NCBI GenBank assembly: GCA_027922465.2
Contig: BQMF02000216.1
Location: forward strand, 124,001-188,000
DNA length: 64,000 nt
Direction of reading: 5' to 3'
Source: Turritopsis dohrnii
Taxonomy: Eukaryota; Cnidaria; Hydrozoa; Anthoathecata; Oceaniidae
The position numbers were made by a program, and so were the translations under genes. The notes below the pieces were generated by a model that worked only from the letters and a program-made list of their open reading frames with translations, did no database searches and was not told where the DNA came from. Of the stretch, positions 43,574 through 55,961 are shown piece by piece. Every line of letters starts with the position of its first letter. Within the stretch, counting starts at the first letter, position 1.

Positions 43574-45329
43574 CACTTGTGTGTTTCTGAAAGCTAAAAG
43601 AAAATAAAAAATAAATGACTCAGAGATGTTGCAGATATTTTTGTTATGCTTTTTGATGTTAATTGATAATTGCTAGCATTATATACATATATATACAGAT
43701 TTCCCCTGGTAGTTTTTCTGCCTGTCTGTTGACTTTATTCTTATTCTTATAAAAACAACACTCACATATTTTTCTATAATTTCAGTTTAGTGTTTATCAT
43801 AGGATATATCTGACTGACTTGATAAATCAACTTGAGTTATATTGATATATCATGATCTCCCCTAAATATTCTCGACACAGCAGTTAGGACCACTCAACCA
43901 AAACTTGCTATAAAAAGGGTTTCATTCTACTTTATGACAGCCATGTGATGAAGTGCATTCATAACTTTTTCTTCTGATTTGAAAATACAAGATTGAGAAA
44001 TGCATTGTAAAATCGTGAAAGTAGTAGTTTATCAATCTCTTTTAATTTGTAACTTAGGACTCGTTACTTTGTACATTCATCGTTGATATAAATAAATTGT
44101 CCAGAACAAATTACTTAATTACTTTTTTTCTATAAAACCCGAGAATATGTAAATAGAATTTGTCGAGATACAGACGAAATGCGGTAATTTCATCGTACAA
44201 TTAAAGGCACAGAAAGGTCGGGAGCACAAAAGTCCCAAGCAAATTCTCGAGACTTTCACGACGTATGCAACATTCTGTTTTTTAGGATTTAGGATGTGTT
44301 GCGACTCTTAAATATTTTGACAAAAAATATTTTACATGATTTTACGCATACAAAACGTTTTGTGAAAATGGTGTCTCAAGACTTAATGTACGCAACATTT
44401 ATCAGTTTAGGATGCTCGCGACAATTAATGCTCGCGACTTTTTGTGCCTAGAGGTATATAATTATTTTCGTATTCAGATTGAATAACTTCGTTTCCAGAT
44501 CCCCAAATATTTATTTCAATGGTACTTTTACGTATAGAGAAAATATGCACGAAGAAGTAGGCAGTGGCGTAACTCCGGGGTTGCGTTTCTGATCGAAGAT
44601 TAAACTTTAACATTTCTGCTTTCGCTCTTTGCAGTTTTTGATTGGCTCATAATTATTCAAATTAGATATCCACCAAACACTACTTACTAGAACACTAAGT
44701 TTAAGCTAAGAGGAGGACTGAGCCTGTTATTACGAAATATGTTTTGGTGAAGCATATATATAACCATTAATTCATTTGAATTCTTCATTCCCGAAAATTA
44801 ATTATTGTAATGTTTGGTATTGTTATGTTAATGATTTTAATAATTGTTCTGTTGATATGCCACACAATTAAACACAATTTAAATTTACGACCACTACTGA
44901 AACTATGCTCATGTATATATCACTAGAAAAGCAGTACTCCTCCGAAGATATAGAAATTGTTTGTATTCTTCTTTTTTCATTTTCTGAAGAACTAAGCCGA
45001 AAGGGAAAAAAAGCTGCGGTAAAGAGTTTTGTTTTTACATAAAGTTTCACCACCCCCAAAAATAAAAAATTTACTGTGTTAAATTTTCCCTAGAGCTATA
45101 TTTCTATGCGGTTGCTTTGTTAGATCGTTATCATTCAATCAGATGTATTCAAATAGGAGAGTGAAATAATATTATCGAGGCAATTCTTTACACAATAAAT
45201 CACCATTATTTTAGCGACGGATTCTGGTCGAGTGGTCCTCTAACTGCACAGCAATTCCTTTAACATACAAATATCTTCAAAGGCAATTATATACGTTTCT
45301 GTTGATTTTTAACTCCAAGGTTTAATGTA
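43574..45329. other. Upstream of NEMP1, no gene recognised
   Basis: Contains the hAT terminus remnant CAGTGGCGTAACTCC at 44563. GCGAC-rich motifs (TGCTCGCGAC, GTTGCGACTC) recur near 44290-44440 without a clear unit. No coding region is supported. The NEMP1 promoter presumably lies at its left edge. Confidence 0.4.
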
Positions 45330-45722
45330 ATTACTAGCCGCCAAGGTGGCGTCGCTCGCCACCCATGTCTACCTGCTCTGTATCACTGTATCAATAAACT
45401 TCAAATTTCCTTATAAACGGCTCATACAACTTGGAAACGCGCTCTAACATGGCATGGGAGCTATCAAACAGGGCGAAAATGGTTTCTCTTCTTAAAAAGT
45501 TCACACGGGAGGAGAGAAAAAAGGCACGTGCTAAATGAATAAACTGAATAAAAAAAACGTTCGATCAGAAGCGCTTAACAATTAAAAGAAATTAAGCAAA
45601 AAACATTTTGTTACATGACAAACCATTAAATAATTTCGCTCACAACTCAATCTACCATTTTTCGTGACTTACAAACAAACAAACAAACAAACAGACGGAG
45701 AATCGGGTATTAATATATAGAT
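45330..45722 (+). mobile_element. Retroposon 3' end (non-autonomous or truncated LINE)
   Basis: A start like TTACTAGCCGCCAAGGTGGC and an end with (ACAA)n, CAGACGGAGAATCGGGTATT and AATATATAGATTAA resemble the 3' tails of short retroposons found in many invertebrates. No ORF with an RT motif is present. Assigned by overall look only. Confidence 0.45.
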
Positions 45723-46199
45723 TAATCACACAAGAAACAAAACTTAAGGGGGGCAATTTTTCGAGCATTTTGTTTCATTCGGATTTCCAATAAAGCAAGG
45801 AACTTACTTAGAATACTTATATGTATCAAAGATTCACATTTTTTGTCCCAACCAAAAGAAAAAAATTTGAAATTTGATTACTTTCATTCAGTTGTTTGTT
45901 CAGTTGCTTTGTTTCAGTCTATCGCTACTCTTCACACCATTTAACATGAGGTATCATACTCATGTTCAGACTACACGAAACATTTTTTCTCTTAAACGCC
46001 TTCCGTATTTTTTTAAAAACACGCCCCCTTTTGCAAGCGACCACCACTTCCTAAAAATGGATCTAGGTCTCTACTATTTTTTGCTGACAAAGCTATAAAA
46101 CAACTATAAGAAATCAAGCCAGAGCAGCAATGGTAATAAATCCCTTTGACGAACAGGAATATCTCCTTTTGTAGAAAACTCTGTTTGTTACCTCAGATC

Positions 46200-47930
46200 C
46201 TTTCAGTTTCAGAGACATTTAATTAACTACGATTTAATGAATTTTTTTCGTCTGTTACCTCCAAAGTCTGTTCTAAAATTCCCTGAATCAAAACAAGTTT
46301 CTGTTATTTCATCAGAACTCATTAATTTGTCTTTCGTGTAACAGGTGTGTTTCCTTCAAAACTTAAAGAAGTAATGGTTGTTCCAGTTTTTAAAAATAAA
46401 GGGTCTCCACTAAGTACTGAAAACTATAGGCCTATTTCACTATACTATCTAATATTGATAAAGTTTATCAGAAACTCATGCAAAAGAGGCTTGTTCAATT
46501 TTTTGAAAAAAGCGATTGTCTTTATCCTCTACAGTTTGGATTTAGATCAAACCACTCAACATCGTCTGCCATGATAAATTGCACAGGGAAAATAAGAAAA
46601 GCTCTCGATTCTGATGAGTATGCTTGCTCTGTTCTGATAGATTTACAAAAACCGTTCGATACGGTCGACCATAATATTTTATTTTCAAAGCTATATTCCT
46701 ATGGTATTCGAGGAGTAGCTCTTAATTGGCTCAAGTCTTTTTTATCAAATAGATCGCAATTTGTATCTGTTTCTGGATCGAAATCGTCCATTAAGATAAT
46801 TTTGCACGGTGTACCACAAGGATCAGTGTTAGGCCCACTTTTATTTTTAATCTATATTAACGACTTACACCATGCTATCCCTTTTTCTGTGGTAAATTTA
46901 TTTGCTGATAACACTATGCTTTTAGATCGGTAAAGCTCATTAAAGTCTCTTGCAAAGAGAATGAATATTGACTTGAAATGTTTAAATAACTGGTTGAACG
47001 CCAATAAGATTTCACTGTGATCATTGACTCGAATTTAAGCTGGGGTGATCACATAAGCTTTGTTTGCAAAAAGTTAGTTAGAGCGAATGGTGCACTAAGT
47101 AAGCTGCGATATTTTGTGTCGAGAGAAGTTCTTTTATCAATATATTACGCATTATTTAATTCTCATTTGTCTTACTCAGCTAATGTATGGACTTTAAATC
47201 AAAATTCAACGAAACGCATTATGACTCTTCACAAAACGTCTGTTAGAATTATGACATTTTCAGATTTTAATGCTCATTCTCTTCCCCTTTTTACTCAACT
47301 TAGAATTCTTTCTTTTCATGATTTTATCAAGTTTTGTAACATAGTCTTTATGTATAAGCTTCTGAACAGCAATGTACCTTTTCCATTGTATGACACTTTT
47401 GATTTAGCTGATATTACTCGTGATTATTCTCGTCCTCGAAGAGCGAAATCTGGTATTTTGGGTCTTCCGAAAGTTTCCACCGTTAGGATTGGAGATTACT
47501 CTTTAACACACCAATCAGTGGCCTCTTGGAATCTTCTTCAGAACTACCTTGATGTTGATGATTTGTCAACTTTATCAATTAACAGGTTGAAAGACCTAGT
47601 CAAATTATATTTTTTGTCTTCTTACGTTTAGTTGGTACTAAAATGTTTCTGTTGCATGTACAGTATTGATAGATGTTGAATGTTTTCTCATATTTTTAAA
47701 ATAAGTAAAAAAATTTTAAAAAAACTAGTTATTTTTAATTTTACTTTTATTTTAGTTGTCACACAATGTGTTTTGTAGCATTTTTTTTTTTTTTTTTTTT
47801 TTTCATTTTTTTTTCATTTTTTTTAGCTTTTTATTTTGTTTACTTGTTTGTTAAATTTTGTAACATTTTGAAATATTAGTATTGAAATATATTGATACTT
47901 ACTTACTTACTTACTTTGCTAATTCTTGTT
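46200..47930 (+). mobile_element. 5'-truncated CR1/jockey-type LINE, degenerate
   Basis: Holds reverse transcriptase fragments in order, then a C-terminal domain, and ends with a (ACTT)n tail near 47902-47920. The endonuclease domain is absent, so the element is 5' truncated, the usual product of target-primed reverse transcription. Confidence 0.75.
46347..47631 (+). pseudogene. LINE reverse transcriptase, broken
   Basis: The first frame gives VFPSKLKEVMVVPVFKNKG and TENYRPISL. A frameshift near 46470 leads to MQKRLVQFFEKSDCLYPLQF, GFRSNHSTSSAMI, VLIDLQKPFDTVDHNILF (motif A), HGVPQGSVLGPLLFLIYIND (motif B) and NLFADNTMLL, where an active enzyme has FADD or YADD. A stop at 46932 and a short deletion follow. 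The C-terminal frame from 47017 has IIDSNLSWGDHI, SKLRYFV, HLSYSANVW, LTHQSVASWN. Mutated catalytic site, stop and frameshifts make it inactive. Confidence 0.8.
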
Positions 47931-48235
47931 TCCAACTTTCCAACCATGTGACGCCGCGGCGTTTATTCGAGGAAATATGGCATTCAACAGTATTTTAACA
48001 GGCTGTTTCAAACAGTTCAAGTAAAAATAACTTGTAATTTTTTACTTCCTCTTAAGAATTCCAATAAAACTATGTTGTGTAATATTGGGCGCTCTGTGAT
48101 TAATGAGACAAATAACGCGCTGTAAAAAATGAAAATAATAATAAAATGTAATATGACGCAGATGAATCGAGATCGAGTTGTATCCCTTATTTTCGGGATC
48201 AGTAGGAAAGCGGTTTGGTTTCAAAAACTTTCTCC

Positions 48236-48352
48236 TTATTTACAAAGTGTGGCCGAGTTTTTTACAAAGTGTGGCCGAGTTTTTTTTACAAAGTGTGGCC
48301 GAGTTTTTTTTACAAAGCCTGGAAACATTTTTCCATTACAAAGTGTGGCATT
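48236..48352. repeat. ~24-bp tandem repeat, about five units
   Basis: The unit TTTACAAAGTGTGGCCGAGT with a variable T run occurs three times in succession, then two diverged forms (TACAAAGCCTGG, TACAAAGTGTGGC). Confidence 0.85.
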
Positions 48353-48859
48353 TTAGTTTTTTTTTTTGTTTTTTTTTTCTCATCGATACATTCTTGTCTC
48401 CAAAAATATTATTGCTTCTTCTTACAAGAACTTATAGTTCGTCTAATGATGGACTTACCTTTTATTTGCTGCAGCATTTAGTCAAGATGTTTGGCCGGTA
48501 GGTTCCCACTAAAGCAATTTAAGTATATCTAATTCCCAAGGCATGTTTCGGCGGATTGACTGAAATACGCACTTATCCAACCTTGTCAAAGGGGTCGACA
48601 TTACTTACAACATCTCCCTCCTAAATCAAAAAGTAGTATAATTTAATTTACGTTACTTACAGACATAGTTAAAACTCAACCTTGTATGCAGAGTTTGTTT
48701 GCCGCCCTGTATATCAAAAAGGGAAAAAACCCTGGGTACAAGGTAAGTCAGAACTTTGAAAATATTCAAACTGATTTGACATTGCATGAAAGAAAAGAAT
48801 AAAGAGTTGTTGGAGAAGTCGACAAATGGGAACAGTTGCTGTTAGCGATGACCAAGAAG

Positions 48860-49045
48860 CTACCCAGTAAGCGCAAAGACGTTGTTTCGACGTTGTTTCG
48901 ACGTCCTATTCCATCGTCGCTATACGGTCGTTTAATGGTCGAAATGGAAACAGTAAAACAACGTCGGATTTTGACGTCAAAACGACGATTAAAAATAGTC
49001 AAACATGACGTTGTATGGATGTTGTGCAACGGTCAAATGACTGAA
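48860..49045. repeat. ACGTC-rich degenerate repeat
   Basis: GACGTTGTTTCGACGTTGTT, GACGTC, ACAACGTCGG, GACGTCAAAACGACG and GACGTTGTATGGATGTTGTG alternate. Periodic motifs of this kind occur in many cnidarian genomes. Non-coding. Confidence 0.55.
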
Positions 49046-49555
49046 AACAAAGTTGCATTGCCGTTCTAGCAAGGTCAAATTAACGACGAAGGGTAATGAC
49101 AACAAATGAAAAGTCACCAGCGGAAATCGCACCCTGACCTCTTGTATGACTTCTGAGAATGATGTCCACTATACACTACGGCGCCTTAACATGTGATAAT
49201 GTATTTGACTATTATCAAAATCAATAACCTCATTTCGATTAGGTTAAGATGGAAAAGAACGAAATGACGAAATGAAAGAAAAAATGCAATATAACTTGTG
49301 CTTGTCTTTAAAACATCGCGCCTAATACCGATACCAGCTCTTTTATTGGGCCGATTATTCAAAAAAACTATTGAGACTAGTTCATACCTTAAGGTATTTG
49401 GATCCTGTTGCTCGAAGGGTTGTTAAACCACTTAATATTTCAATTAAAATATTAAAGAACAAAAACCTGAAAACGTAAATTTTGCTTCGTTATACTGCGT
49501 TCTTATTAAATTCGCTGAGAAGTAATCAACATCCTAACAACAATTTATATCTTAT

Positions 49556-49715
49556 CGGTTAAAATTTCGTCGGTGAAAAGTGACGAAATTTCAAAAAAAT
49601 TTCGTCACTTTTAACCGGCGAAATTTTAAAACCGACGAAATTTTTGATCGACGAAATTTTATAACCGACGAAAATTTTTGACCGACGAAATTTTTCACCA
49701 AAATTGAATTTTCGC
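49556..49715. repeat. GACGAAATTT tandem/inverted repeat
   Basis: AAATTTCGTCGG, AAAGTGACGAAATTT, TTTCGTCACTTTTAACCGGC, then several CCGACGAAATTTT units in a row. The first two blocks can fold into a hairpin. Confidence 0.7.
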
Positions 49716-49949
49716 CTGTACGTGTTTTTATTCGTCTTTTACGTCGATAGGACCCTTAAAAGTCGTATTTGAAGCCATAACAAGAGGATATTGGGAGGAA
49801 AGATAAGAAAACTACAATTTCAAAAAAAACAAGCAAGTCTTATTTTCATCAAAGAAATCTATTAAAATAAATGATTAAGTAAGTTGTTGTCTGCTGCTCA
49901 TCAAGTGGGTTTTCTACACGTGCAAAGACACTGTTTGCAGACTTGATAG

Positions 49950-51960
49950 ATGACGTCACAGGACTTTCTAGGAAAGCTACTTCCACATGTAATTGGAGCT
50001 TAGAATTTAGCACGGAGAATTCTCACATTGAAAAAATTAAAATGCTTGGACCAAATTTGGTACTTATGACGTCACTATGACGTCACAGTAATTTTCTAGA
50101 AAAGCTACTTCCACATGTAATTGGAGCTTAAAACTTGGCACGGGGATTTGTTGCATTGCAAGAATTAAAATGCTTGGCACAAATTTGGTACTGGTGACGT
50201 CATTGTAGCATCAATGAACATCGACTTCCATAACATACGATTATCATTCTCTTCAGCAAGCATTGCTCTAGGAAAATCTGCAGCATTTCAAAAAATCGCA
50301 TTTTTTTTATCATTTGCTACACAAATTTCAACTAGGCCTTAAAATTCGAAAGTTTTGTTCGATGGTCCTCACTGCAACACGCAGAAAAACTTGTCGCGTG
50401 TACAATTTTCACGCAACCCCTTTTTTTTTACATACACGCAACTTTTATACTTTTTTACACGCACAATTTTTTGTACGCACAATTTTTTTATTACGTGCAC
50501 ACAACAATTTGCTGCACACACCTAAAAATATATGCTTCACGTACGCTTAAAAAGAAATCTGGTCCTGGTTTTCTGTACTAGTTCATGTATCAGCTACATC
50601 GAACTACACAAATCTATCCACAGAGGAGGGAACTTCACTTACTCAACTGAACTCACTAAAGTTCCCTTTTTGACTTCCATGACTGACTTATATAGCGAAA
50701 GAAAGGAGAGAAAAGGATGGACGACATATGGAATACAGAGAATGAACAGCAAGAAACCTTCTATATGCTGGCTGTTGGGTTAGAGATAAACAGATATAGA
50801 GATAAACGTGTCAGCAAAGGTACGTCGCTGTTGCCTGCTGTTTCAATATTTTTTCCTCTCTTCTCAAATTGCAATGCTATATTAAAATGCAAATGGGATG
50901 GACCTTGTGCAGATTAATCGGGATTTTTCATACTGGTTCACACTGACGCCAACTGCTTGCGTGGTGCAAACAAGTCTCGAAATTGCCTAAAATCGATACC
51001 AGATCATCAGCGAGAGTGCTTCTTTTTTATGGGGATTAACATAATAAAAATGCGTGCGTAAGAAAAAATGCAGGTGAAAAAAAATTGCGCGCGTAACAAA
51101 AATAAATATGTGAAAAATTTTTTTTAAAAAGTTGCGCCCATAAAAATATGTTTTTATGCGCCTGTGACAATGAGCCTTCGGGGCCATCGTAGTTTTTTAG
51201 CTTCAACTATGATGGAAAGTTGTTTTGCTAGAAAGTCCTTGTGACGTCATAATGACGTCACCAGTACCAAATTAGTGCCAAGCATTTTAATTCTTGCAAT
51301 GCAACAAATCCCCGTGCCAAGTTTTAAGCTCCAATTACATGTGGAAGTAGCTTTTCTAGAAAATTACTGTGACGTCATAGTGACGTCATAAGTACCAAAT
51401 TTGGTCCAAGCATTTTAATTCTTGCAATGTGATAATTCTCCGTGCTAAATTCTAAGCTCCAATTACATGTGGAAGTAGCTTTCCTAAAAAGTCTTGTGAC
51501 GTCATAATGACGTCATCAGTACCAAATTTGGTCCAAATAATTTGTTCTTGGAATGCAACAATACCTCGTGCCAAGTTTTATACTTCAACTGTGGTGAAAA
51601 ATTGCGTTTTTAGAAAATCCTTGTGACGTCATAATGACGTCACCAGTACCAAATTTGGTCCAAGCATTTTAATTTTTGTAATGTAACAATCCTTTGTGCC
51701 AAGTTTTGAGCTTCAAATATGGTGGGAAGTTGTTTTTTAAAAAAATCCTTGTGACGTCATAATGACGTCACCAGTACCAAATTTGGTCCAAGCATTTTAA
51801 TTCTTGTAATGTAACAATCCCCTGTGCCAAGTTTTGAGCTTCAACTGTAGTAGGAAATTGCTTTTCTAGAAAGTACCTGTGACGTCATAATGACGTCATC
51901 AGTACCAAATATGGCCTAAGAATTTTAACAATATCTCACCTGCCAAGTTTTAAGCCTCAG
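49950..51960. mobile_element. Foldback element with CRE-palindrome tandem repeats in its arms
   Basis: The left arm (about 49950-50206) is matched in reverse complement by about 51241-51517 with very few differences. The right side carries about six units of ~128 bp starting near 51241, 51369, 51495, 51625, 51751 and 51879. Each unit opens with two TGACGTCA-like palindromes (for example TGTGACGTCATAATGACGTC), followed by AGTACCAAATTTGGTCCAAG, CATTTTAATTCTTGCAATG and AATTACATGTGGAAGTAGCT or a diverged form. The ~1-kb loop has low-complexity CACGCAA/ATTTTTT stretches and no convincing ORF. Foldback-type transposons have this structure; no transposase is seen. Confidence 0.75.
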
Positions 51961-51984
51961 CCACAACTACAACTGCGGCTGTAA

Positions 51985-52182
51985 AGGTTTTACTACATAT
52001 AGCGGAGGCTTACTACATTTGTCGGAGTTACTACATTTGTCGTTGACCTTTACTACATATAGCGTTACTACATTTGTCGTTGAATTTTACTACATATGAC
52101 GGAGTTACTACATTTAGCGTTTAAAGTTTACTACATTTGTCGGAGTTACTACATTTGTCGGAGTTACTACATTTGACGGTGT
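51985..52182. repeat. Short interspersed tandem array, TTACTACATTTGTCG type
   Basis: Units of about 15-30 bp: TTACTACATTTGTCGGAG, TTTACTACATATAGCG, TTACTACATTTGTCGTTGA and TTACTACATATGACGGAG alternate about ten times. Confidence 0.85.
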
Positions 52183-52260
52183 AACAGCTTTTGATTGATT
52201 CGGTTTATTTCGTAAAGTTACAATTTACATCACCGAGATATGAAGATATCGTAATAATAT

Positions 52261-52262
<2 letters not shown>

Positions 52263-52313
<51 letters not shown>

Positions 52314-55300
52314 AAAGTTTTTAATTTTGTCATCCCACATTTTCTTGTTTGTTTTTACGATGTGAGCTGCTTCTTCCCAAGTCCACCCCAAAGATTTTAA
52401 ATCATTCTTCATGCGGGAGATCCACGTGGTTTTTGGTTTGCCTGGTGGTTTCCGGTATTTCGATGTGGCGTATCGGAGCGCCTCATACATAGGTGTGGAT
52501 TCATTTTGCTTGATTAGTTTTTCGAACCAATTGAATCTCCTTCTCTGCACCACTTTACTCCAGTCTATCATTTTTGTTCTTTCTCGAAGTCTTTGGTTGC
52601 TGATTTTGTTCGGATATATTGTTTGTAGGACAAATGTTCTTATAAGTGTTCTTTGGAATGTGTCGAGTTGTTCTTCCATGGATTTCGATAGTGTCCAGGT
52701 CTCGCTGTTATAAAGGAAGATTGGCTGTATGTATGTTTGTAGGATGTTCATTTTTGTTTTTGTTGTCAAGGCTTTGTTGTTAAAGAACTGGTTCAGATTT
52801 TTTGCAGCATTTATCGCTAAGATTTTCCTCCGTTTTATGTCTTGTTGAGTGTCTAACATTGTACCCAGGAATTTACATTTTTTCCACTCGTTTGAATTCC
52901 TGTTTATTCTGTATTCTTCTGTTTTGGTGTCGTTTATCTGCAGTCCTCTCTTTTTCAGTTGTTCTTTTATTTCTTTCTTGTACCTTTGGAGTTTGCTGTA
53001 GTCACTTGTAATTTTGCTGATGTCGTCAGCATACTGCATATCTAGGTCGATGTGTCTTTTGGGGGTTATTTGCGAGTAGTTGTGCTCAGTCAGTTCATCT
53101 GGTATTTCACTTGATTTGATGTTTCGTTGAAAATAATGATAGTCATGTAGCGTGTTGTCATCTCTGAGTAACGATTTCGCTAGGTAGAATGTAAATATGT
53201 TTGCACTAGCGCAGTCTCCTTGTGGGGCTCCTGTATCAGTCATGAAAGTTTTACTGGTCGTTTCTCCACACTTTACTGTTAGAGTTACTTCCAGTAATTT
53301 TTTCATTATGTAGAGTTCATCTTCGTTGATTGTATTTTGTAGGTCTTCTATAAGTTGTTTTCTCAGTATAGTGTCAAACGCTTTGCTCATGTCTAGGAGT
53401 GTTAAGAAAACTGTCTCATCTTTTGATGTTATTGTGCGTTCAATTATTAATTTTGTTGCAAAGACATGCTCTGTAGTTGACCTATTTTTGCGATATGCCG
53501 CCTGTTGGATGGGGATCTGCTGATCGATTCTGTTGCCAATTCTTTGCATCATGCATGCAGCAAGGATCTTTCTTAGCGATGACAGCAGGGTTATCGGTCG
53601 GAGGTTGGATGGTGGACCTCGTTTCTTCCCCGGTTTTTGCAGTGGAACAATCACTCCATGGTTAATCTCTTTTGGGCAGTCTCCGTGATCGGCAAGGTTG
53701 TTGTAGATGTCTGCAATTTTTTGGTGGATAAACTTTGGTGCGTGTTTGATCAACTCGATTGGGATATCATCGCAGCCTGGTGATTTACCTTGTTTCAGCT
53801 TTTTTGTGGCAGCTATGATTTCGTCGGCCGTGAAGGGAAATACCATGCCTTTGGGATCTATGTTTGGCATTGGATCGGCATCTTTCCAGAATTGTGATTC
53901 GAAGTATGCTGCGATGGTTTTTGTTTGTTCTATTTCACTTGTTGTCAGCCCTTCGTCAGTTTGTATCAGTAGTGTTTTTCTCGGTTTCATTCGGTTGATA
54001 TTATTTACTGCCGTATACATCTTTATGTTGTTATTTTGATGGTTCACGAGGTGTTGCATGGTTCTTTTTATCTTTTTGTTTTCTTCTGATCGTTTGATGT
54101 TATGTATGATTGTCATTATTCTGTTTCTGTTTTGTTTGAGAATGTGTCTTTTATCTGCATCTGATGTTGTCTGCATTTGGAGCTGGATATTTCTTTGCAT
54201 TTTTGATAAGATAGGGATCTCTGCATTGTCCGATTTATTGATGTTTCTATCTTTCAATCCAACGATTGCTGTTGCTGATTCTTTCATTATTTTTCCTATT
54301 TCATCCCATAGTTCTTGATTTGAGTTTGTTGGATTGTGGATCGAAAATTCTTGGGTGATTTTGAATTTATATGCTTCGATGTTTATGTTGGTTTGCAGTT
54401 TTTCAAGATTGATTGGCTTTTTCTTTTTTGTTATGGGTGATCTATGTATATCGGTATCTATAATTGCGATGACTGGTTTATGGTCAGATGATGTAATTTT
54501 GTTGATGGTTGCTTTGCTATCTCTGATTTTTGTTGGAAAGTTCTTATCGTTTCTAATTATGATAAAGTCTATTTGGTTTCTGTATGGATTTCTTCTGATT
54601 GATTTTGTTTTTGCATCGATCATGTTCTTGTATGGTGCCGACGATTCCCATGTTGTCAGGTGGATTGGTTTATGTTTAAAGAACGTATTAGTAATTTTTA
54701 AGTCATGTAAGGTACAAAGTTCAATAAGTTTTTCGCCGTTTTCATTTATCGTATTCTTTGCATATTTTCCTACAATCCTGTTTAACGATGGATCCCTGAT
54801 CTTTGGTTTCACTTTTGCGTTGAAGTCTCCACCGATGATGACTATTTCATGACTTTTAATTTGGCTGATTATTTGTGATAAGGTATCGTAGAAATCATTG
54901 GATACATCCGGGTGTTTGATCGTATTGTCGTTGGTTGGGGCGTATACACTTATGAAATTCACTTTGACACCTTTTTTGTTTCTCGATGTGAGAACTGCAA
55001 TCCTTTCTGATACTGGTGTAAATTTGAATTGCGTATCAGTACGTACAATGAACCCGGTACCTCCATATGATCTTGTTGCGTGGCCAGAGTTGTAGAGATG
55101 TAGTTTTACTCCAGTTGAACTTTCTATAGTCTCGATATTTTGACATTTTATTCTCGTTTCTTGAATCATCAGTACTTCTATTTTGTGGTGCAGAAAGTCG
55201 TCAGCTAGGTTTGTCTTTTTCATGTCACTATTTAAACCTTGACAGTTGAAAGTTGCATATTTCTTCATATCTGTTACAGCGTTGTTAACGGAAGCAATTA

Positions 55301-55410
55301 ATTGCTCAGAACTTGCGATATTCTGTCGTCCGTCTTATCTTTTTTGTTGCCGTATTTTGTTTGACGACGGTTATACGTCCGCCATCTTTAACGGTCAACG
55401 GCTGCTACCG
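52263..55410 (-). mobile_element. RTE-like LINE, near full length
   Basis: On the minus strand it has a short 5' region (about 55410-55269), one long ORF, and a 45-bp poly(A) that starts directly at the stop codon. A possible imperfect target duplication is CGTAATAA (52250-52257 and 55409-55416), which sits 5 bp from the poly(A); this is tentative. The intact ORF suggests a young copy. Confidence 0.8.
52308..55268 (-). CDS. LINE endonuclease-reverse transcriptase, intact 986-aa ORF
   Basis: The N-terminal apurinic-type endonuclease (about residues 1-270) shows TFNCQGL, MIQETRIK, GGTGFIV, ISVYAPTND, IIGGDFNAKV and SSDHKPVIA, which supply the metal and catalytic residues of the fold. A linker is followed by the reverse transcriptase (about 480-780): LKQGKSPGCDDIPIELIK, RPITLLSSLRKILA, LLDMSKAFDTI (motif A), TGAPQGDCASANIFTFYL (motif B), MQYADDI (motif C, catalytic YADD) and KFLGTMLD. 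The C-terminal part has LYNSETWTLSKSMEEQLDTF and KPKTTWISRM. A single ORF of ~1000 aa with endonuclease and RT and no RNase H fits RTE-like clades. It nicks DNA and primes reverse transcription at the target. No broken motif is seen, so it may be functional. Confidence 0.92.
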
Positions 55411-55949
55411 TAATAACAATTAGCGGGATTCGGAAAAATCATGTTTCGTTTACACAAAACTATTTTTCTATAGATTTGTAGGGAATTATATACAACTTAG
55501 TAGAGCTGTTCGTGAATTTTTCCCTACGAAGTCATTAGAAACTTCACATCAACACTTCAAATAAGCGTGCAAAGTAATGATGTTTCTTTTGATACAACAA
55601 AAGGCCTTAAATCTCTGAAGTACCATTTTAGTAGAACAGTTTCAAAATAATTCTCACAAGTAATTGATTTTTTTCGTGTAACATGCTCGTTGAGTTTACG
55701 AATCTCCCTAATAACAGAAAAAGACGTACTTAACCTGTAACCGTAAATAATTACTCCCCGAAAATAATTACTTCCCGGGTAATAATTTCCTGAAGAAAAG
55801 TGCCTGAGGAGGGGAGTAATTTTTTCCCAGAGTAAAAAACGTTTATCATAATGGAAAACTTGAAGAGATGGCGACAAAGCAACACGTGCACTGAAAAGTC
55901 GTTGAAGAGTTCATAAGAACTAAAATATAGGAAATTGAAAAGGATAGAA
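55411..55949. other. Short spacer, nothing recognised
   Basis: ATTACT-CCC motifs near 55740-55830 form a small imperfect palindrome (AATAATTACTTCCCGGGTAA). No gene is supported. Confidence 0.35.
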
Positions 55950-55961
55950 GAAAGAATGCGA

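Larger units (their letters stand above)
47931..49949. other. Intergenic, mostly short repeats
   Basis: Apart from the tandem and dispersed repeats listed at 48236, 48860 and 49556, it contains a MITE-2 fragment near 48705-48745 (GTATATCAAAAAGGG, ACCCTGGGTACAAGG). No gene is supported. Confidence 0.4.

Noticed and set aside
52411..54852. Several plus-strand ORFs of 60-170 aa
   Set aside because: All are antisense shadows of the LINE ORF.
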